Source: Serratia quinivorans (GTDB taxonomy: Bacteria > Pseudomonadota > Gammaproteobacteria > Enterobacterales > Enterobacteriaceae). From it: DNA of 64,000 bases. A program made the translations under genes and the position numbers. The stretch lies in NCBI GenBank assembly GCA_900457075.1, contig UGYN01000002.1, positions 1-64,000 of the forward strand, read 5' to 3'. The notes under the pieces are model-generated. The model was not told where the DNA came from, ran no database searches, and saw only the letters and a list, made by a program, of their open reading frames with translations. Position 1 is the first letter of the stretch. Each line of letters opens with the position of its first letter. This document shows, piece after piece, positions 53,393-63,000 of the stretch.

Positions 53393-54269
53393 TTATCCTC
53401 CTGTGCGTATGCCCTCAAAATTCGCCGTGCGCCGGCCAACAGACAAATTCCCTTCGGTGAATTTCTTCCACTTATCGGTTTTCATTTCGTCAGGCAGACT
53501 TCGCACGTTGTAGATGTAAGTGAGATAGCACCGGCAAAATACCTCTTCACCAGGCTGGGTGACTTCATCGAGGTAACCCGCTGCCCCCGGCCGCATGAAT
53601 CCTTTTTTCAGCGCCCAGTTGCCGCGAATGGCGTAGACTTTTAAATCCCGACCCTTGTGTGGTTCCCGGAAATCATAATTAGGCTGGCGCCAGTGGGCTG
53701 TGCCAAACGGCAGCAATCGCACCGCCCTCGGTCGCGATGATGTTATCGATATTGGCGATCAGCTTGTGCGTCTGATCCACCATCACGCGCCGTTGCTCAA
53801 AATCAATCTGCCTGGCTGATTTGGCGATATGCCGGCTAGTGTCGATCACGCCACTACGCGATGACGCGGAAAGTCCCGGGCTGAGGGCGTTAATCGACGG
53901 AATACTGGTTGCCCAGCCGCTAAACCGCTGAATGGTCCGATTCACCGCCTGCGTCCGGTTCAGCTTTATCAGGTCGGCAGAAGCCATGATCCGCCTGTCC
54001 AGCTCCGCTCGCAGTTTTGGCTCAACGTAATTCAACGTGAACCGGGCAACACCGGGGTGACGTTTAAGCGCCCTTTCACGCCCAATTTCCATATCGTAAG
54101 CCGACGTTAATCGACGCGCCGCATAGCGGTAAAAATCCTCTCCGCTAATTTTTTCTTCCGTGGCATTTCTCAGGCGTTCAGTCCACATCAGCAAACGCTC
54201 TTCGCTGTTGTAGCCGTGTTCCAGAAAGTCCTTGATGGCGTCACGCAGTTCTCTGAGAAAGGGGCTCAT
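53393..54269 (-). pseudogene. Minor head protein (phage Mu gpF / SPP1 gp7-like), one-base frameshift
   Basis: Two open frames, 53679 to 54269 and 53393 to 53722, become one 291-residue protein if one base is removed from the GGG at 53695-53697. The first half has MSPFLRELRDAIKDFLEHGY and HIAKSARQIDFEQRRVMVDQ; the second has HWRQPNYDFREPHKGRDLKV, YAIRGNWALKKGFMRPGAAG and EVFCRCYLTYIYN, the Mu-F-like C-terminal domain. It helps eject or seal DNA at the portal. Start at 54269 has GGAG 9 bases upstream and overlaps the portal gene. The same kind of single-base insertion occurs eight times in the first 13 kb. Confidence 0.78.
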
Positions 54270-55674
54270 CGGGGTTTTCTCCGTCTGGTGGCACCGCCGC
54301 CTGAGGTGGATTCTGCTCGAGCACGTCGTAATCCAGCTCCAGACGATCAGCAAATAAATGCTCGTTCATGTTGGCATTTTCGCAGGCCCACTTGATAAGC
54401 GTCGCCCGGTTCTCTGGGTCGCTTGTCAACTGAGGTAACAGCACGGCCAGCATCTCGGTGAGTGCCTTAAATCGGGTTTCATCAACTTTGACCTTTTCGC
54501 TTTCCGGCTCTTTCAATGCAGATGGCCAGACATAATCGAAGTTGCTCACCCATGAGCTGAAAGCCGCCTGCCAGGTCACACTTTTGTATTCCGGTAAATC
54601 GTTTTGCAATGCGTCATAAAACTCCGACGACCATGCGCGGTACTGAACGATACGCACGAAGAAATCGTAAAGCGGTTGCAGATCCTTACGCACATCATCG
54701 ATGTACTGCGCAACGGCCTTCGCGTCCTCTGTCCCCTCGCCAAACCCACGTGTAAACGTCTCGCTGTTCAGCAAGATGGCCGGCATATCCGCCGCCGTGG
54801 CGATATTGGCCAGAATGTGATTTCGCGCAGTATCCAGCGGCTTTTCCAAATTCTGCATGTCGAGCGATTCGATCTTGTCGTTCTGCCCCACCTGCAGCAC
54901 ATCGCCATTACCGCCGCGTTTCAACATCCAGCGTTTAATACCGGACATTTTTTGCATCATGTTGTTGACGATGGAGCTGGCCTGTTGAATAAACGCCACC
55001 AGCAGCCCCGCCTTAATCGTCACCATGTCATCCGCACGCATCGACTGGATAAAGGATTTCAGCGGGTAGAGCGCGCGCTGGTAGACGCTGCGGCCGGCGA
55101 AACCGAACGATGACGGCGTGTAGGACAGATAAATAGGGTCCTCATTCATCATCACGCAGCAACGGCTTTGGTGATAAGGCTTACCGGCTGCGGTTACGCC
55201 GCCGACCTTCTGGAAGTCCTCGCTATTGGGATCCTGATTAAGCACCACCGAACCCGCCGTGTTCATCGGGTCTAGGACGTTGAACGTGACCGATTTTTTA
55301 TAAAGCTCGTTAAACTTCGCGGCCTCGTTGGTGGGCTCGCCGTCAATCAGCATCACCACTGCGCCAACGCCATAAATACGTGACTGGCGCGCTACGTTGG
55401 CAATAATTCGGTCAGCGTTGATTGCCTTCCATTCACGCTCGAACGCTTCACGCAGCCGCTTTTCTGGCCCTCTCGTTACGTGAACAGTGCGCGACTCGGA
55501 CATCGCAAACTTAATTGGGCGGTCGACCATCTTCCCGCCCAGCGGGTGAAACAGGTAAATCAGCTTGCACAGTTCATAGCCGGCTTGCGCGCCGGGTTCA
55601 ATACCGTCCCCCTCAAGGATCTGACTGAGAACGCCAGTATTACTGCCCATGCAAATATCGTCGGTGTCCTGCAT
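54241..55674 (-). CDS. Portal protein (DUF1073-like)
   Basis: 477 residues. DUF1073-type pattern: GYELCKLIYLFHPLGGKMVD, RQSRIYGVGAVVMLIDGEPT, SSFGFAGRSVYQRALYPLKS, and a helical mid-section AADMPAILLNSETFTRGFGE followed by AVAQYIDDVRKDLQPLYDFF. It forms the dodecameric DNA gate at one vertex. Starts 1 base after the terminase stop and overlaps the minor head gene by 29 bases. Confidence 0.85.
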   Translation of the reverse strand: MQDTDDICMGSNTGVLSQILEGDGIEPGAQAGYELCKLIYLFHPLGGKMVDRPIKFAMSESRTVHVTRGPEKRLREAFEREWKAINADRIIANVARQSRIYGVGAVVMLIDGEPTNEAAKFNELYKKSVTFNVLDPMNTAGSVVLNQDPNSEDFQKVGGVTAAGKPYHQSRCCVMMNEDPIYLSYTPSSFGFAGRSVYQRALYPLKSFIQSMRADDMVTIKAGLLVAFIQQASSIVNNMMQKMSGIKRWMLKRGGNGDVLQVGQNDKIESLDMQNLEKPLDTARNHILANIATAADMPAILLNSETFTRGFGEGTEDAKAVAQYIDDVRKDLQPLYDFFVRIVQYRAWSSEFYDALQNDLPEYKSVTWQAAFSSWVSNFDYVWPSALKEPESEKVKVDETRFKALTEMLAVLLPQLTSDPENRATLIKWACENANMNEHLFADRLELDYDVLEQNPPQAAVPPDGENPDEPLSQRTA

Positions 55675-56945
55675 CAGAAACCCTCTCCGTTACCAAGGCC
55701 CAGCGCGACGCCATAGTTGAAACAATCAAACAGGTCGTCGTCCTGGTTTTCTTCGCCAATGATGAATTGGAGCACTTGCGTCAGAAGATGGTTTTTCTTC
55801 GATTGCTTGTATTCCACCAGCTTGTCAAAGGCGTATTTCGAAATGCGTACTTTCCCCGACGCCACATACCCAGAGATATTGATGGCGCGGGACTCTTTGG
55901 GCAACGATGTGAGGTCGCCACTGATGGGGTGGACGTTCCAGCCCTCGTTAGCCCCCTGCTGCAACAGCGTGATGCCGGTAGCCTTGTCCTCAATAAAAAG
56001 GCCGGTGGTACCCATGCGGGCGTTGCAAATTTCACTCAGCTCTTTTGTCTTGCCGATCCACTGCGGGACCACGTCTTTCAGGAAATAACCGTCGAGCTGG
56101 ATAATGTCCCAGTCCAGAATCACCAGGTGCGGAGTCGGCAGCGTATCCAGGGCGAACCAGATACAAGCCGATCCATCGTGCTGAAGATCACCTTTCTGTG
56201 CACAGTCGACCACGCCATAAACCGTATCGCAGGCAAGCGGATAATCGACCGGAGCGTTGTTTTCCAGCAGCCAATCCAGTTTGAAAAAGTTCTGCCCGCG
56301 CCAGTCGACGAAATCAGCGTTGTATTCTTGCTGCACCACCATTGGCGGGCGACCGTCAATAATCCTCGCCAGCGCAGCGGGGTTAATCGTAGGGTTAGAC
56401 GCTGTGGGCGCGTGGTGCTCCTCCCAGCCCATCGATTTATCGTTGCAGGCCTGATAGAAAAAGTTTTCATCGTCCACGCCCTTGGGTGTGCCGGCCATGA
56501 TGGCGTCGCCGTCATAGTCGAGCAGCGTCGGCTCTATCGCCTGCTCCCAAATATCACGCATGCCCTTTTTAACCAGGCTGCCTTCATCGATGATGACTTT
56601 GTGATATTTACGGGAGCGGCCAGCGTCTGGGTTGTCCAGCGTCCAGAATTCCACCTGACCGCCACCAATGGTTTCAATAATGGAGTCCGTTTTACTGGAA
56701 CTGACCGTGATCGGCTTAAGCAGATCACGAATGGCCTTGAACGACGGCAGCAGGATTTTATAGGACGGTGCAAACCAGCCCACACGCATCTGTTTTGCCG
56801 CCCAGTTGCCGCCAGCCTGCTCTAACATGGTGGTTTTACCAAAGCGGCGACCGGCACGGACCACTTTCCGCTTCGCCGGCGAGCGATAAATTTTCCTCTG
56901 CCCGTCATGGAACGGCAGGAACGTGATCGTGTGTTCAGTCGCCAT
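55674..56945 (-). CDS. Terminase large subunit
   Basis: 423-residue packaging motor. Walker A VVRAGRRFGKTTMLEQ, Walker B KYHKVIIDEGS with catalytic Glu, coupling motif IMAGTPKG, and a C-terminal nuclease domain with DTVYGVVDCAQKGDLQHDG and GLFIEDKATGITLLQQG. The length is typical for the phage-03 type (Terminase_6-like). Overlaps the small terminase gene by 11 bases. Powers DNA packaging together with the small subunit. Confidence 0.92.
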   Translation of the reverse strand: MATEHTITFLPFHDGQRKIYRSPAKRKVVRAGRRFGKTTMLEQAGGNWAAKQMRVGWFAPSYKILLPSFKAIRDLLKPITVSSSKTDSIIETIGGGQVEFWTLDNPDAGRSRKYHKVIIDEGSLVKKGMRDIWEQAIEPTLLDYDGDAIMAGTPKGVDDENFFYQACNDKSMGWEEHHAPTASNPTINPAALARIIDGRPPMVVQQEYNADFVDWRGQNFFKLDWLLENNAPVDYPLACDTVYGVVDCAQKGDLQHDGSACIWFALDTLPTPHLVILDWDIIQLDGYFLKDVVPQWIGKTKELSEICNARMGTTGLFIEDKATGITLLQQGANEGWNVHPISGDLTSLPKESRAINISGYVASGKVRISKYAFDKLVEYKQSKKNHLLTQVLQFIIGEENQDDDLFDCFNYGVALGLGNGEGF

Positions 56946-57684
56946 CGGGAGAGTTCACCAGGTTGATAATAATCTGCGGGCCACCACCTTTGCTGCCATC
57001 TTCGGGAGGGTCCATCCGCTTTACTTCGATGCGCCCTTTCTCGGTGACCACGATACGATAGTCTGTATCCGCCTTAAGCTTGCGAATCGAGGCTTTGGTA
57101 TACTCCAGTGACTCAATGCGAACCGTATTTCGCATCATCGCCTTGTCAGCAAAATTGATTTCATCCCGGATTACCTTCTTCTGCTCGTCAGTTGCATCGT
57201 CAATCCGTGTTATCAGGCGCCCAATGTTCTCGGCGGCCATAAGGTTAGCCGCGCGCAGACGGAACAATTCATCATCAAGTGCCAGCTCCCTGGCATCCTC
57301 TGAAACTTCATCACTGAGCAGCAATCGCCGAGCGTAACCACCATGTTTGAGTGCCGCTGTGTTATGGGCCGTGAACTGATTGGCTGGATTCGGGTTCCCG
57401 CTACGTCCGTTCCGTTTCGTATCTGCAGAATATTCAGCCTTTGATGATTCGGGATCTGCATGTTCGCTAGCTTTGATGCGACCTTTAGCAGCTTTCGCTT
57501 TTCCCGAATTCGGAGTTCTATTCGGGCTTTTTTTTTCCGAATTCGCTCCTTTGATTTTTATGTATTCCTTCGCAGTGTTGTAGTTAAGCCCCTGCGTCTT
57601 ACACCAATCTCTCGGGGAGATACCCGTTGCGGCATGGTCGGACAGGAACCGTTGCAAAAGCTCGCCCCAGTCCTTTCTTGCCAT
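56935..57684 (-). CDS. Terminase small subunit
   Basis: 249 residues from ATG 57684 (GGAGGAG 3-4 bases upstream); a longer frame is rejected. N-terminal helix-turn-helix WGELLQRFLSDHAATGISPR with DWCKTQGLNYNTAKEYIK recognises the pac or cos site, followed by a basic linker (KSPNRTPNSGKAKAAKGRI), and then helices ALDDELFRLRAANLMAAENI and VIRDEINFADKAMMRNTVRI. The last 25 residues (KGGGPQIIINLVNSPDGD) resemble the small-terminase tail. Directly upstream of the large terminase gene, as usual. Confidence 0.82.
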   Translation of the reverse strand: MARKDWGELLQRFLSDHAATGISPRDWCKTQGLNYNTAKEYIKIKGANSEKKSPNRTPNSGKAKAAKGRIKASEHADPESSKAEYSADTKRNGRSGNPNPANQFTAHNTAALKHGGYARRLLLSDEVSEDARELALDDELFRLRAANLMAAENIGRLITRIDDATDEQKKVIRDEINFADKAMMRNTVRIESLEYTKASIRKLKADTDYRIVVTEKGRIEVKRMDPPEDGSKGGGPQIIINLVNSPDGD

Positions 57685-57869
57685 AACTCCTCCAATGAAA
57701 AAGCCACCAGCCTGCCAAAGCGCTGAGGGCGCGGTAGGTGCAGGGTGATGGCTTTGGTTGTCGTACATTTCGCAGCGGTCTCTGAAAATCGCTCTGTAAT
57801 GCAAATTAGTTCATCACACTAATGCAAAATTGCATCGGTATTTATATTTTGAAATCCATATAATAGTTA

Positions 57870-57939
57870 AACGTTACTAATGTAACGTTTTCCCCTGGTG
57901 TTGGTAATTTTGCCCCTCGTCTGGAGGGGCTTTTTTTTT
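57870..57939 (+). ncRNA. Candidate small RNA in the late region
   Basis: A TATAAT box (57859-57864) precedes a perfect hairpin AACGTTAC (57870-57877) / GTAACGTT (57882-57889); then GTTGGTAATTTT and a strong terminator GCCCCTC (57912-57918) / GAGGGGC (57924-57930) with nine Us (57931-57939). The transcript would be about 70 nt and end in a U-tail suited to Hfq. There is no coding sequence on the plus strand that the terminator could serve. No clear -35 element. Confidence 0.5.
57912..57939 (+). terminator. Strong plus-strand terminator between phage genes
   Basis: Stem GCCCCTC/GAGGGGC with a 5-base loop and U9. All neighbouring genes are on the minus strand, so it belongs to a non-coding transcript or blocks antisense transcription into the late operon. 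Confidence 0.85.
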
Positions 57940-57976
57940 GCATTATCGATGGCCCTCGCAAAGACCACCTGTAATG

Positions 57977-58486
57977 CTAATCTTTCAGATATTCTTCGGT
58001 GTTGACTACTGATTGCCCCTCCAGCAACTCCGCATGAATGCTGGTGACTATGGCTGTGTGGTGAGGGTGCACATTTTCTGCCAGCCACTTGATTAATGGC
58101 CTTGCCACCTCTTCAAAGCTCGCTGACCTTTCTTTGTGCCGCTGGCAGGTTTCATGAAAACCGCCTCCCATGTTGTACCACTGCCAGCATTTCCCGTATT
58201 CACGATTCAGGGAGTGATCACCCAGTAACTCTACACCCAGGTCACTTATCGCTGCTTCATGCTCTGGCTGATAGCCCTCTCCAATGGCGGTCTTTATATA
58301 CTCAACCATCTCCGCGCGGGGTGGGCTTGAGGATGCAACCAGAACGCCAGGAATTTTACCTTTAGAAATGGCGTCAAAGAGGTCGCATACATGGTCATGA
58401 TCTCTGCCTCCGTTAGGGAAGTATTCCTGCATTACCCCTACAGCAAGACTTTTGTTCTCTTCCTGCTCGATTTCTTTGCTGTTCAT
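57977..58486 (-). CDS. Conserved phage protein with a C-terminal PLIKWLAENVHPH module
   Basis: 169 residues; start has GGGAGATAAA directly upstream. The C-terminal 50 residues (FEEVARPLIKWLAENVHPHH, AIVTSIHAELLEGQSVVNTE) form a module that ends many enterobacterial prophage proteins; the N-terminal part (FPNGGRDHDHVCDLFDAISK) differs and has a HDH triad. Function unknown. The gene directly follows a 36-residue exported peptide gene by 1 base. Confidence 0.7.
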   Translation of the reverse strand: MNSKEIEQEENKSLAVGVMQEYFPNGGRDHDHVCDLFDAISKGKIPGVLVASSSPPRAEMVEYIKTAIGEGYQPEHEAAISDLGVELLGDHSLNREYGKCWQWYNMGGGFHETCQRHKERSASFEEVARPLIKWLAENVHPHHTAIVTSIHAELLEGQSVVNTEEYLKD

Positions 58487-58487
58487 T

Positions 58488-58598
58488 TTATCTCCCAGCG
58501 GATGTCCGCCATTGGTTCAGCGTGGCCACCTGGCCAGCGCAAATTGATAACGCTGTTTTCAGCGCCAGCGCCCCCAGGATAAAAGCCGCTTTTTTCAT
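58488..58598 (-). CDS. 36-residue exported peptide in the lysis region
   Basis: MKKAAFILGALALKTALSIC, then AGQVATLNQWRTSAGR. It starts within the ATGA overlap with the upstream lipoprotein gene and ends 1 base before the next gene. A signal-like hydrophobic segment followed by a short tail. The tight packing supports expression, but the identity is unknown; a spanin- or holin-accessory role is possible. Confidence 0.45.
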   Translation of the reverse strand: MKKAAFILGALALKTALSICAGQVATLNQWRTSAGR

Positions 58599-58765
58599 TC
58601 ACCGGCCACCTTGCATGCCGTGCTGTCTGTCACCGTGACGCTACTGCCGAGACTCTGTACGCTGGCCACCGGTGGACAAACGTTGTCGCTGTCTGACCGG
58701 TAGCTGACCAGGGTGGCACTGCAGCCGGTGAGCAACACAATAATCAGGGGGATTGCATATCTCAT
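58595..58765 (-). CDS. 56-residue lipoprotein in the lysis region
   Basis: MRYAIPLIIVLLTGCSATLV: lipobox LLTGC with Ser at +2 (outer membrane). The mature part has two further Cys (NVCPP, TACKV) that may form a disulfide. Position next to the endolysin and small size suggest an outer-membrane spanin (Rz1-like) subunit, although the proline-rich Rz1 signature is weak. GGTGGTGAAT precedes the ATG. Start and stop overlap the neighbours. Confidence 0.6.
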   Translation of the reverse strand: MRYAIPLIIVLLTGCSATLVSYRSDSDNVCPPVASVQSLGSSVTVTDSTACKVAGE

Positions 58766-58767
58766 AT

Positions 58768-58893
58768 TCACCACCAGCGGATAGCGGAAACCAGATGTGC
58801 GACACAGTACAGCACCACAGCGCGCAGCACCCAGCCAACGGCACTGGAAATCTCTTTTGTGACAGGCGCATCTAACGTCAGGCCATTTTTCAT
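58768..58893 (-). CDS. 41-residue membrane peptide, possible holin-like protein
   Basis: MKNGLTLDAPVTKEISSAVG, then a single hydrophobic segment WVLRAVVLYCVAHLVSAIRW. GAGG lies 6 bases before the ATG. Immediately follows the endolysin in transcription order, after a hairpin. One helix is fewer than in usual holins (2-3), so it may be a pinholin, a holin regulator or an unrelated small membrane protein. Confidence 0.5.
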   Translation of the reverse strand: MKNGLTLDAPVTKEISSAVGWVLRAVVLYCVAHLVSAIRWW

Positions 58894-58957
58894 AGTCAAC
58901 CTCATGAGTATTCGTTTATAATTTCTCATGCAGAATTAATATTCCTTTGCTCCAAAT

Positions 58958-58992
58958 AAAAACCCCGCACTGCGTCAACAGTCGGGGTTTTG
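58958..58992. terminator. Terminator after the endolysin gene
   Basis: AAAAACCCCG (58958-58967) / CGGGGTTTT (58983-58991) with a 15-base loop; T-runs on both strands. It would end or attenuate transcription after the endolysin gene (stop 59017) and before the tiny genes. Confidence 0.75.
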
Positions 58993-59016
58993 TCTTTTTG
59001 TATCCCTGGTGGATTA

Positions 59017-59868
59017 TCAGCTGATACCGTAAATCTCCCGGTCGAGTACCGCCCACGTCTGCGCACCACACATGCCGTCAGCATCGAGGCCGTGGCGCCG
59101 CTGAAAGTCGGTCAGCGCACCAAGGGTCGCATTGCCGGCCACGCCGTCGGCGTCGCAGCCCAGCATCAACTGCAGTTCCCGCACATCGTCGCCCTGGCTG
59201 CCCATCTGCACCAGGCTACGGGCGATGCCTTCACCGTGGGCAAGCCGCAGCGCCGCTTCCGCTTCTTCGGCATACGCCGCGATGGTCTGTGCCTTGTCGG
59301 TACCGTTGATGATGCGCCGGGCGTTGACGTAATCGGTCTGGGTCTCAGTCAGGTAGTCAGCGAGCTTCTTGCCGGTAAACCAGCCGTTGGCCATGCCGTT
59401 AATCGCCACCTGCGCCGCCACCCACGGCGTCAGTGCAAAGTCAGGCTGCCGCACCAGCGGAACGTCATACGCCAGGGTATTGAGGTTGACCACCACGTCC
59501 CGGGCCTTCTGGTAGTTTTCCTTCCAGGTCAGTTGAACGTAGCCCCGCCCGTAATAGGTCTGCCCCGTCTCAGGGTCCCGGTCGCCGTAAGGATGTCCCG
59601 CGCCCTTGCCGTACTCTTCGATGGGCTGCATCGTGAAGGCGGTCTCGTGATACGTGGTGGCCAACACATACGCCAGCCAGCTTACCGGGATGTGGCGGTC
59701 AGGCTTGAGAACCGCATTGTAAACGGCATACGCCGCAGCAAAGCCGGCCAGGCAGCCGACCTGTGCATCAGATGTTCTGCCACTAAACCACACAGCACTC
59801 ATGTGGGTAAGGAATGCCACACCAGAAAAGCCCGAGTGGCGTTTTCGGCATTGTTTGTTGTTGAACAT
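59017..59868 (-). CDS. Endolysin: GH19-type chitinase/lysozyme with peptidoglycan-binding domain
   Basis: 283 residues. Catalytic domain (about 40-215) of the GH19 type: VLATTYHETAFTMQPIEEYG with catalytic Glu in YHETAF, and DPETGQTYYGRGYVQLTWKE with NYQKA, the GRGYVQLTW motif of phage GH19 lysozymes. The C-terminal domain (about 218-280), RSLVQMGSQGDDVRELQLML then GNATLGALTDFQRRHGLDAD, is a PG_binding_1 module. It hydrolyses peptidoglycan glycan chains at lysis and needs a holin or signal for release. No signal peptide is seen. A later Met (near residue 23) is an alternative start. Confidence 0.9.
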   Translation of the reverse strand: MFNNKQCRKRHSGFSGVAFLTHMSAVWFSGRTSDAQVGCLAGFAAAYAVYNAVLKPDRHIPVSWLAYVLATTYHETAFTMQPIEEYGKGAGHPYGDRDPETGQTYYGRGYVQLTWKENYQKARDVVVNLNTLAYDVPLVRQPDFALTPWVAAQVAINGMANGWFTGKKLADYLTETQTDYVNARRIINGTDKAQTIAAYAEEAEAALRLAHGEGIARSLVQMGSQGDDVRELQLMLGCDADGVAGNATLGALTDFQRRHGLDADGMCGAQTWAVLDREIYGIS

Positions 59869-59903
59869 GAATATATTGCCCTCACAGTAAATACCTCGAA
59901 CAT

Positions 59904-59932
59904 AAAAAAGCCCCGGCGGTTAGCCAGGGCTT
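59904..59932 (-). terminator. Terminator after the Big_1/RCC1 gene
   Basis: AAGCCC / GGGCTT arms around 59909-59932 followed on the minus strand by six Us. Lies downstream of the giant gene (stop at 60049) and upstream of the endolysin, so the two are separately transcribed. Confidence 0.7.
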
Positions 59933-60048
59933 CATATGGGTGCCTTCCTTATCTAAACGGCCCGCAGAGAACGAGCCCACATCATCAACTGAGAGAATGG
60001 CCCCCCGGCCTCACCACGTCCGGGGGATTAATGCATAGAGACATTCAA

Positions 60049-63000
60049 TTATTCCTGATAATACAACACATTGCCCTGCAAAGCCTCTGGGATATTAGCC
60101 ATTTTACCGGCATCGCCCCCTCCCCAGACGACCACAGTATTGTCAGATTTCAGTGCACAAAAAGCCCTGTCACAACCATAAACGGCCACAATATCGGTTA
60201 ACAGCGGCTGTATCTCTGCCGGGATAGTCCCTCCACTCGCACTTTCTCCCCATGCCACCACCCCTCCGGAAGCCGTCAGCGCAGCAAAGGCATGATCAGT
60301 ACTGGCCAGCGCAATCAGGTCAGTCCGGGTGCCTATTTCCGTAGGTACGCCCCCCCCATAACTGCTTTCTCCCCAAGCCACAACACCGCCAGATGCCGTC
60401 AGTGAGGCAAACGCGGACCTGCTTCCTGCCATGGCGACCAGGTCCGTGCGGGTGGCGATGGCCGTCGGAACATTCCCCCCAAAATCATTATATCCCCAGG
60501 CCACCACACCACCGGCTTTCGTCAGTGCGGCAAAAGCATAGGCATTACTGCCCAGTTCGACCAGGTCAGCGCGCGTGGCAATCTCGGTAGGTACATTACC
60601 ACCACCCTCACTGGTGCCCCATGCCACCACGCCACGGGACGCGGTCAGTGCGCCAAAGGCACGATCGGTGCTGTTCAGCGTCACCAGGTCGGTACGTGTC
60701 GCAACAGCAGACGGAACACTCCCGCCGTGAGTGCTGTCCCCCCACGCCACCACGCCGCCGGCCTGGGTCAGCGCAGCAAACGCACTATTTGAGCTACTCA
60801 GCGTAACCAGATCGGTACGTGTCGCAATGGCCGTTGGGACATTACCACCGTAGCGGCCATCTCCCCACGCAACGGCTCCGCCGGACGTGGTCAGCGCGGC
60901 GAAAGCGGTATCCGTGCTTGCCAGCATGGCCAAATCGGTACGTGTGGCAATCGCGGACGGCACATTTCCGCCGTTAGTGCTATTTCCCCAACTGACCACC
61001 CCTCCCGCGCGGGTCAGAACGGCGTACGCATAAGAAGTGCACTCCGGTACGGTCAGGTCGGTTCGGGTCACAATGTCTGACGGTACGGCGCCCCCGCTCG
61101 CAGCGCTTCCCCATGCCAGGCCCCCCCCCGTGCTGGTCACGACACCGAACGCATCCCCGGCAGGATCCATTGTAAAACCGGCAACGTTCAGGGGCGTGAG
61201 CACGATACCTTGCTGTCCCGTCACACTGACGACCTGGAGTGGTTTCTCCGGTTGGGGGTCCGCAAAACGCACCGCGGTCACAAAGGCCTCGTCACCCTCA
61301 TATTGCCAGCGGGCCGTGACCGGCTGTCCGGTGAGCAGATCTATTGCGACAAGACAGGACAAGCTGCCCCGGCCGACCCCACGGCGTCGGCGTCCGCCCC
61401 GAACAGCCAGAGTGACCGGTCCCTGGAGCGTGACGGGATACGTTTTTTCTTCACCGCTGTTCAGCGCTGCGGTCACCGTCGCCGTACCGGTATCTCCGGT
61501 GTCACTGAGCTGCGTCACGGCCTCGCCACGTTCATCGGTGACCGATGTCGCTGGCGTCACCGTGCCGATATCAGTTGACCAGGACACCGCAGCCCCGGAC
61601 ACGACATTGCCCGTGTCACTGTCGATGACCGTCGCCGTCAGCGTGGCGATGTCCGTTCCGTCGTTGACGATGCTGTCCTTGTCACTGACCAGCGAATCAA
61701 TGACAGATATCGAACTTTCATCGGTAAAACTGACCACCGCTGTTTCAGCGCTGTCGTTAATGCTCGCCGTCACCGTGCTCTGCCCTGCCGTGGTACTCGT
61801 CAGCGTCGTCGTCGCTTTCCCTGTCGTGTCCGTGACCGCCGGACTTTGGATTACCGCACCGTTGTCCGCCTCAAAACGCACGTGTTGTCCGTCCAGCGGA
61901 TTGCCCCCTCCGTCCGTCACCGTCGCCGTGACTTCATTGCTCTCCACGCCATCCGCACGGGCATTGTCCTTCGACACGGTCACCGTTTCTATCTCCGCCG
62001 ACGGGTCATTGCCACCGCCTTCCGCAAAGTTGACCGTCACGCTATCCGTGCTCTCATTGATGCTCGCCGTCACCTGACATGCCCCCGCCGTCAGACTGCT
62101 CAGCGACACGATGGCCTTGCCATACTCATCCGTCAGCACCGGGTTGGCCTGAATGACCGCGCCGTTATCCGCCTCAAAGTGCACGTTCTGGTTCGCCAGC
62201 AACCGGTTATCGCCATCCACCACCTCGGCCACCACCGTGTTGACGGCCACGCCATCCGCCACCGCATTGTTCATCTCAATATAAACCCCGGCTATCACCG
62301 CATCCGGGTTGGTGCTGCCCCCTTCAATAAAGGTGACATCGGTACTGCGGGCACTCACATTGATGACTGCCGTCACCTTCACGGTACCCTCGCTGGTGCT
62401 GGTCAGCGTCGTCGTCGCCTTGCCGCCCGCATCTGTCAGTACCGGGCTGACTATCTCCGCATCGTTTGTTGCCAGGAACGTCACGCTCTGGTTTGCCAGC
62501 AGAACATGATTGCTGTCAGCCACTTCAGCCATGACCCGGTTGGTCGCCTGCCCGTCAGCGGCGGCCTGGTCATCCAGCGTGCGCAAGGCGATAACCTCGG
62601 CTGTCGGGTCATTGCCCGTCGCCTCGGTGAATATCACGTTCACTGCCTCGCTGCTGCTGTTTATCAGCGCGGTCACGATGGAGATGCCCGGCGTCAGGCT
62701 GGTCAGCGTCGCCACCGCCTTCCCATACTCGTCCGTGACGACCAGCTCATCAATCTCCGCCCCGTTGGTGGCCGTAAAATTAACCCCCTGTCCGGCCAGC
62801 AACCGGCCATCGCCACTCACCACCTCCGCGACCACCTCATTGGTGTGGCGCCCATCCGCCACGGCGGTATTTTTAGACACCGTCAACGCACTGATATACG
62901 CCGTCGGGTCATTCGAGCCGTCCTCAACAAACTGCACTTCCGTCTCCATGCTGGAGTCGTTAATACTGGCGGTGACGGTTACCTTGCCGGGCGTCAGGCT

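Noticed and set aside
58990..60201. Long plus-strand open frame of about 400 codons opposite the endolysin
   Set aside because: It is the antisense of a gene with clear GH19 and peptidoglycan-binding domains, has no ribosome site, and its residues (R, G, H, P rich) are those of a GC-rich mirror frame.
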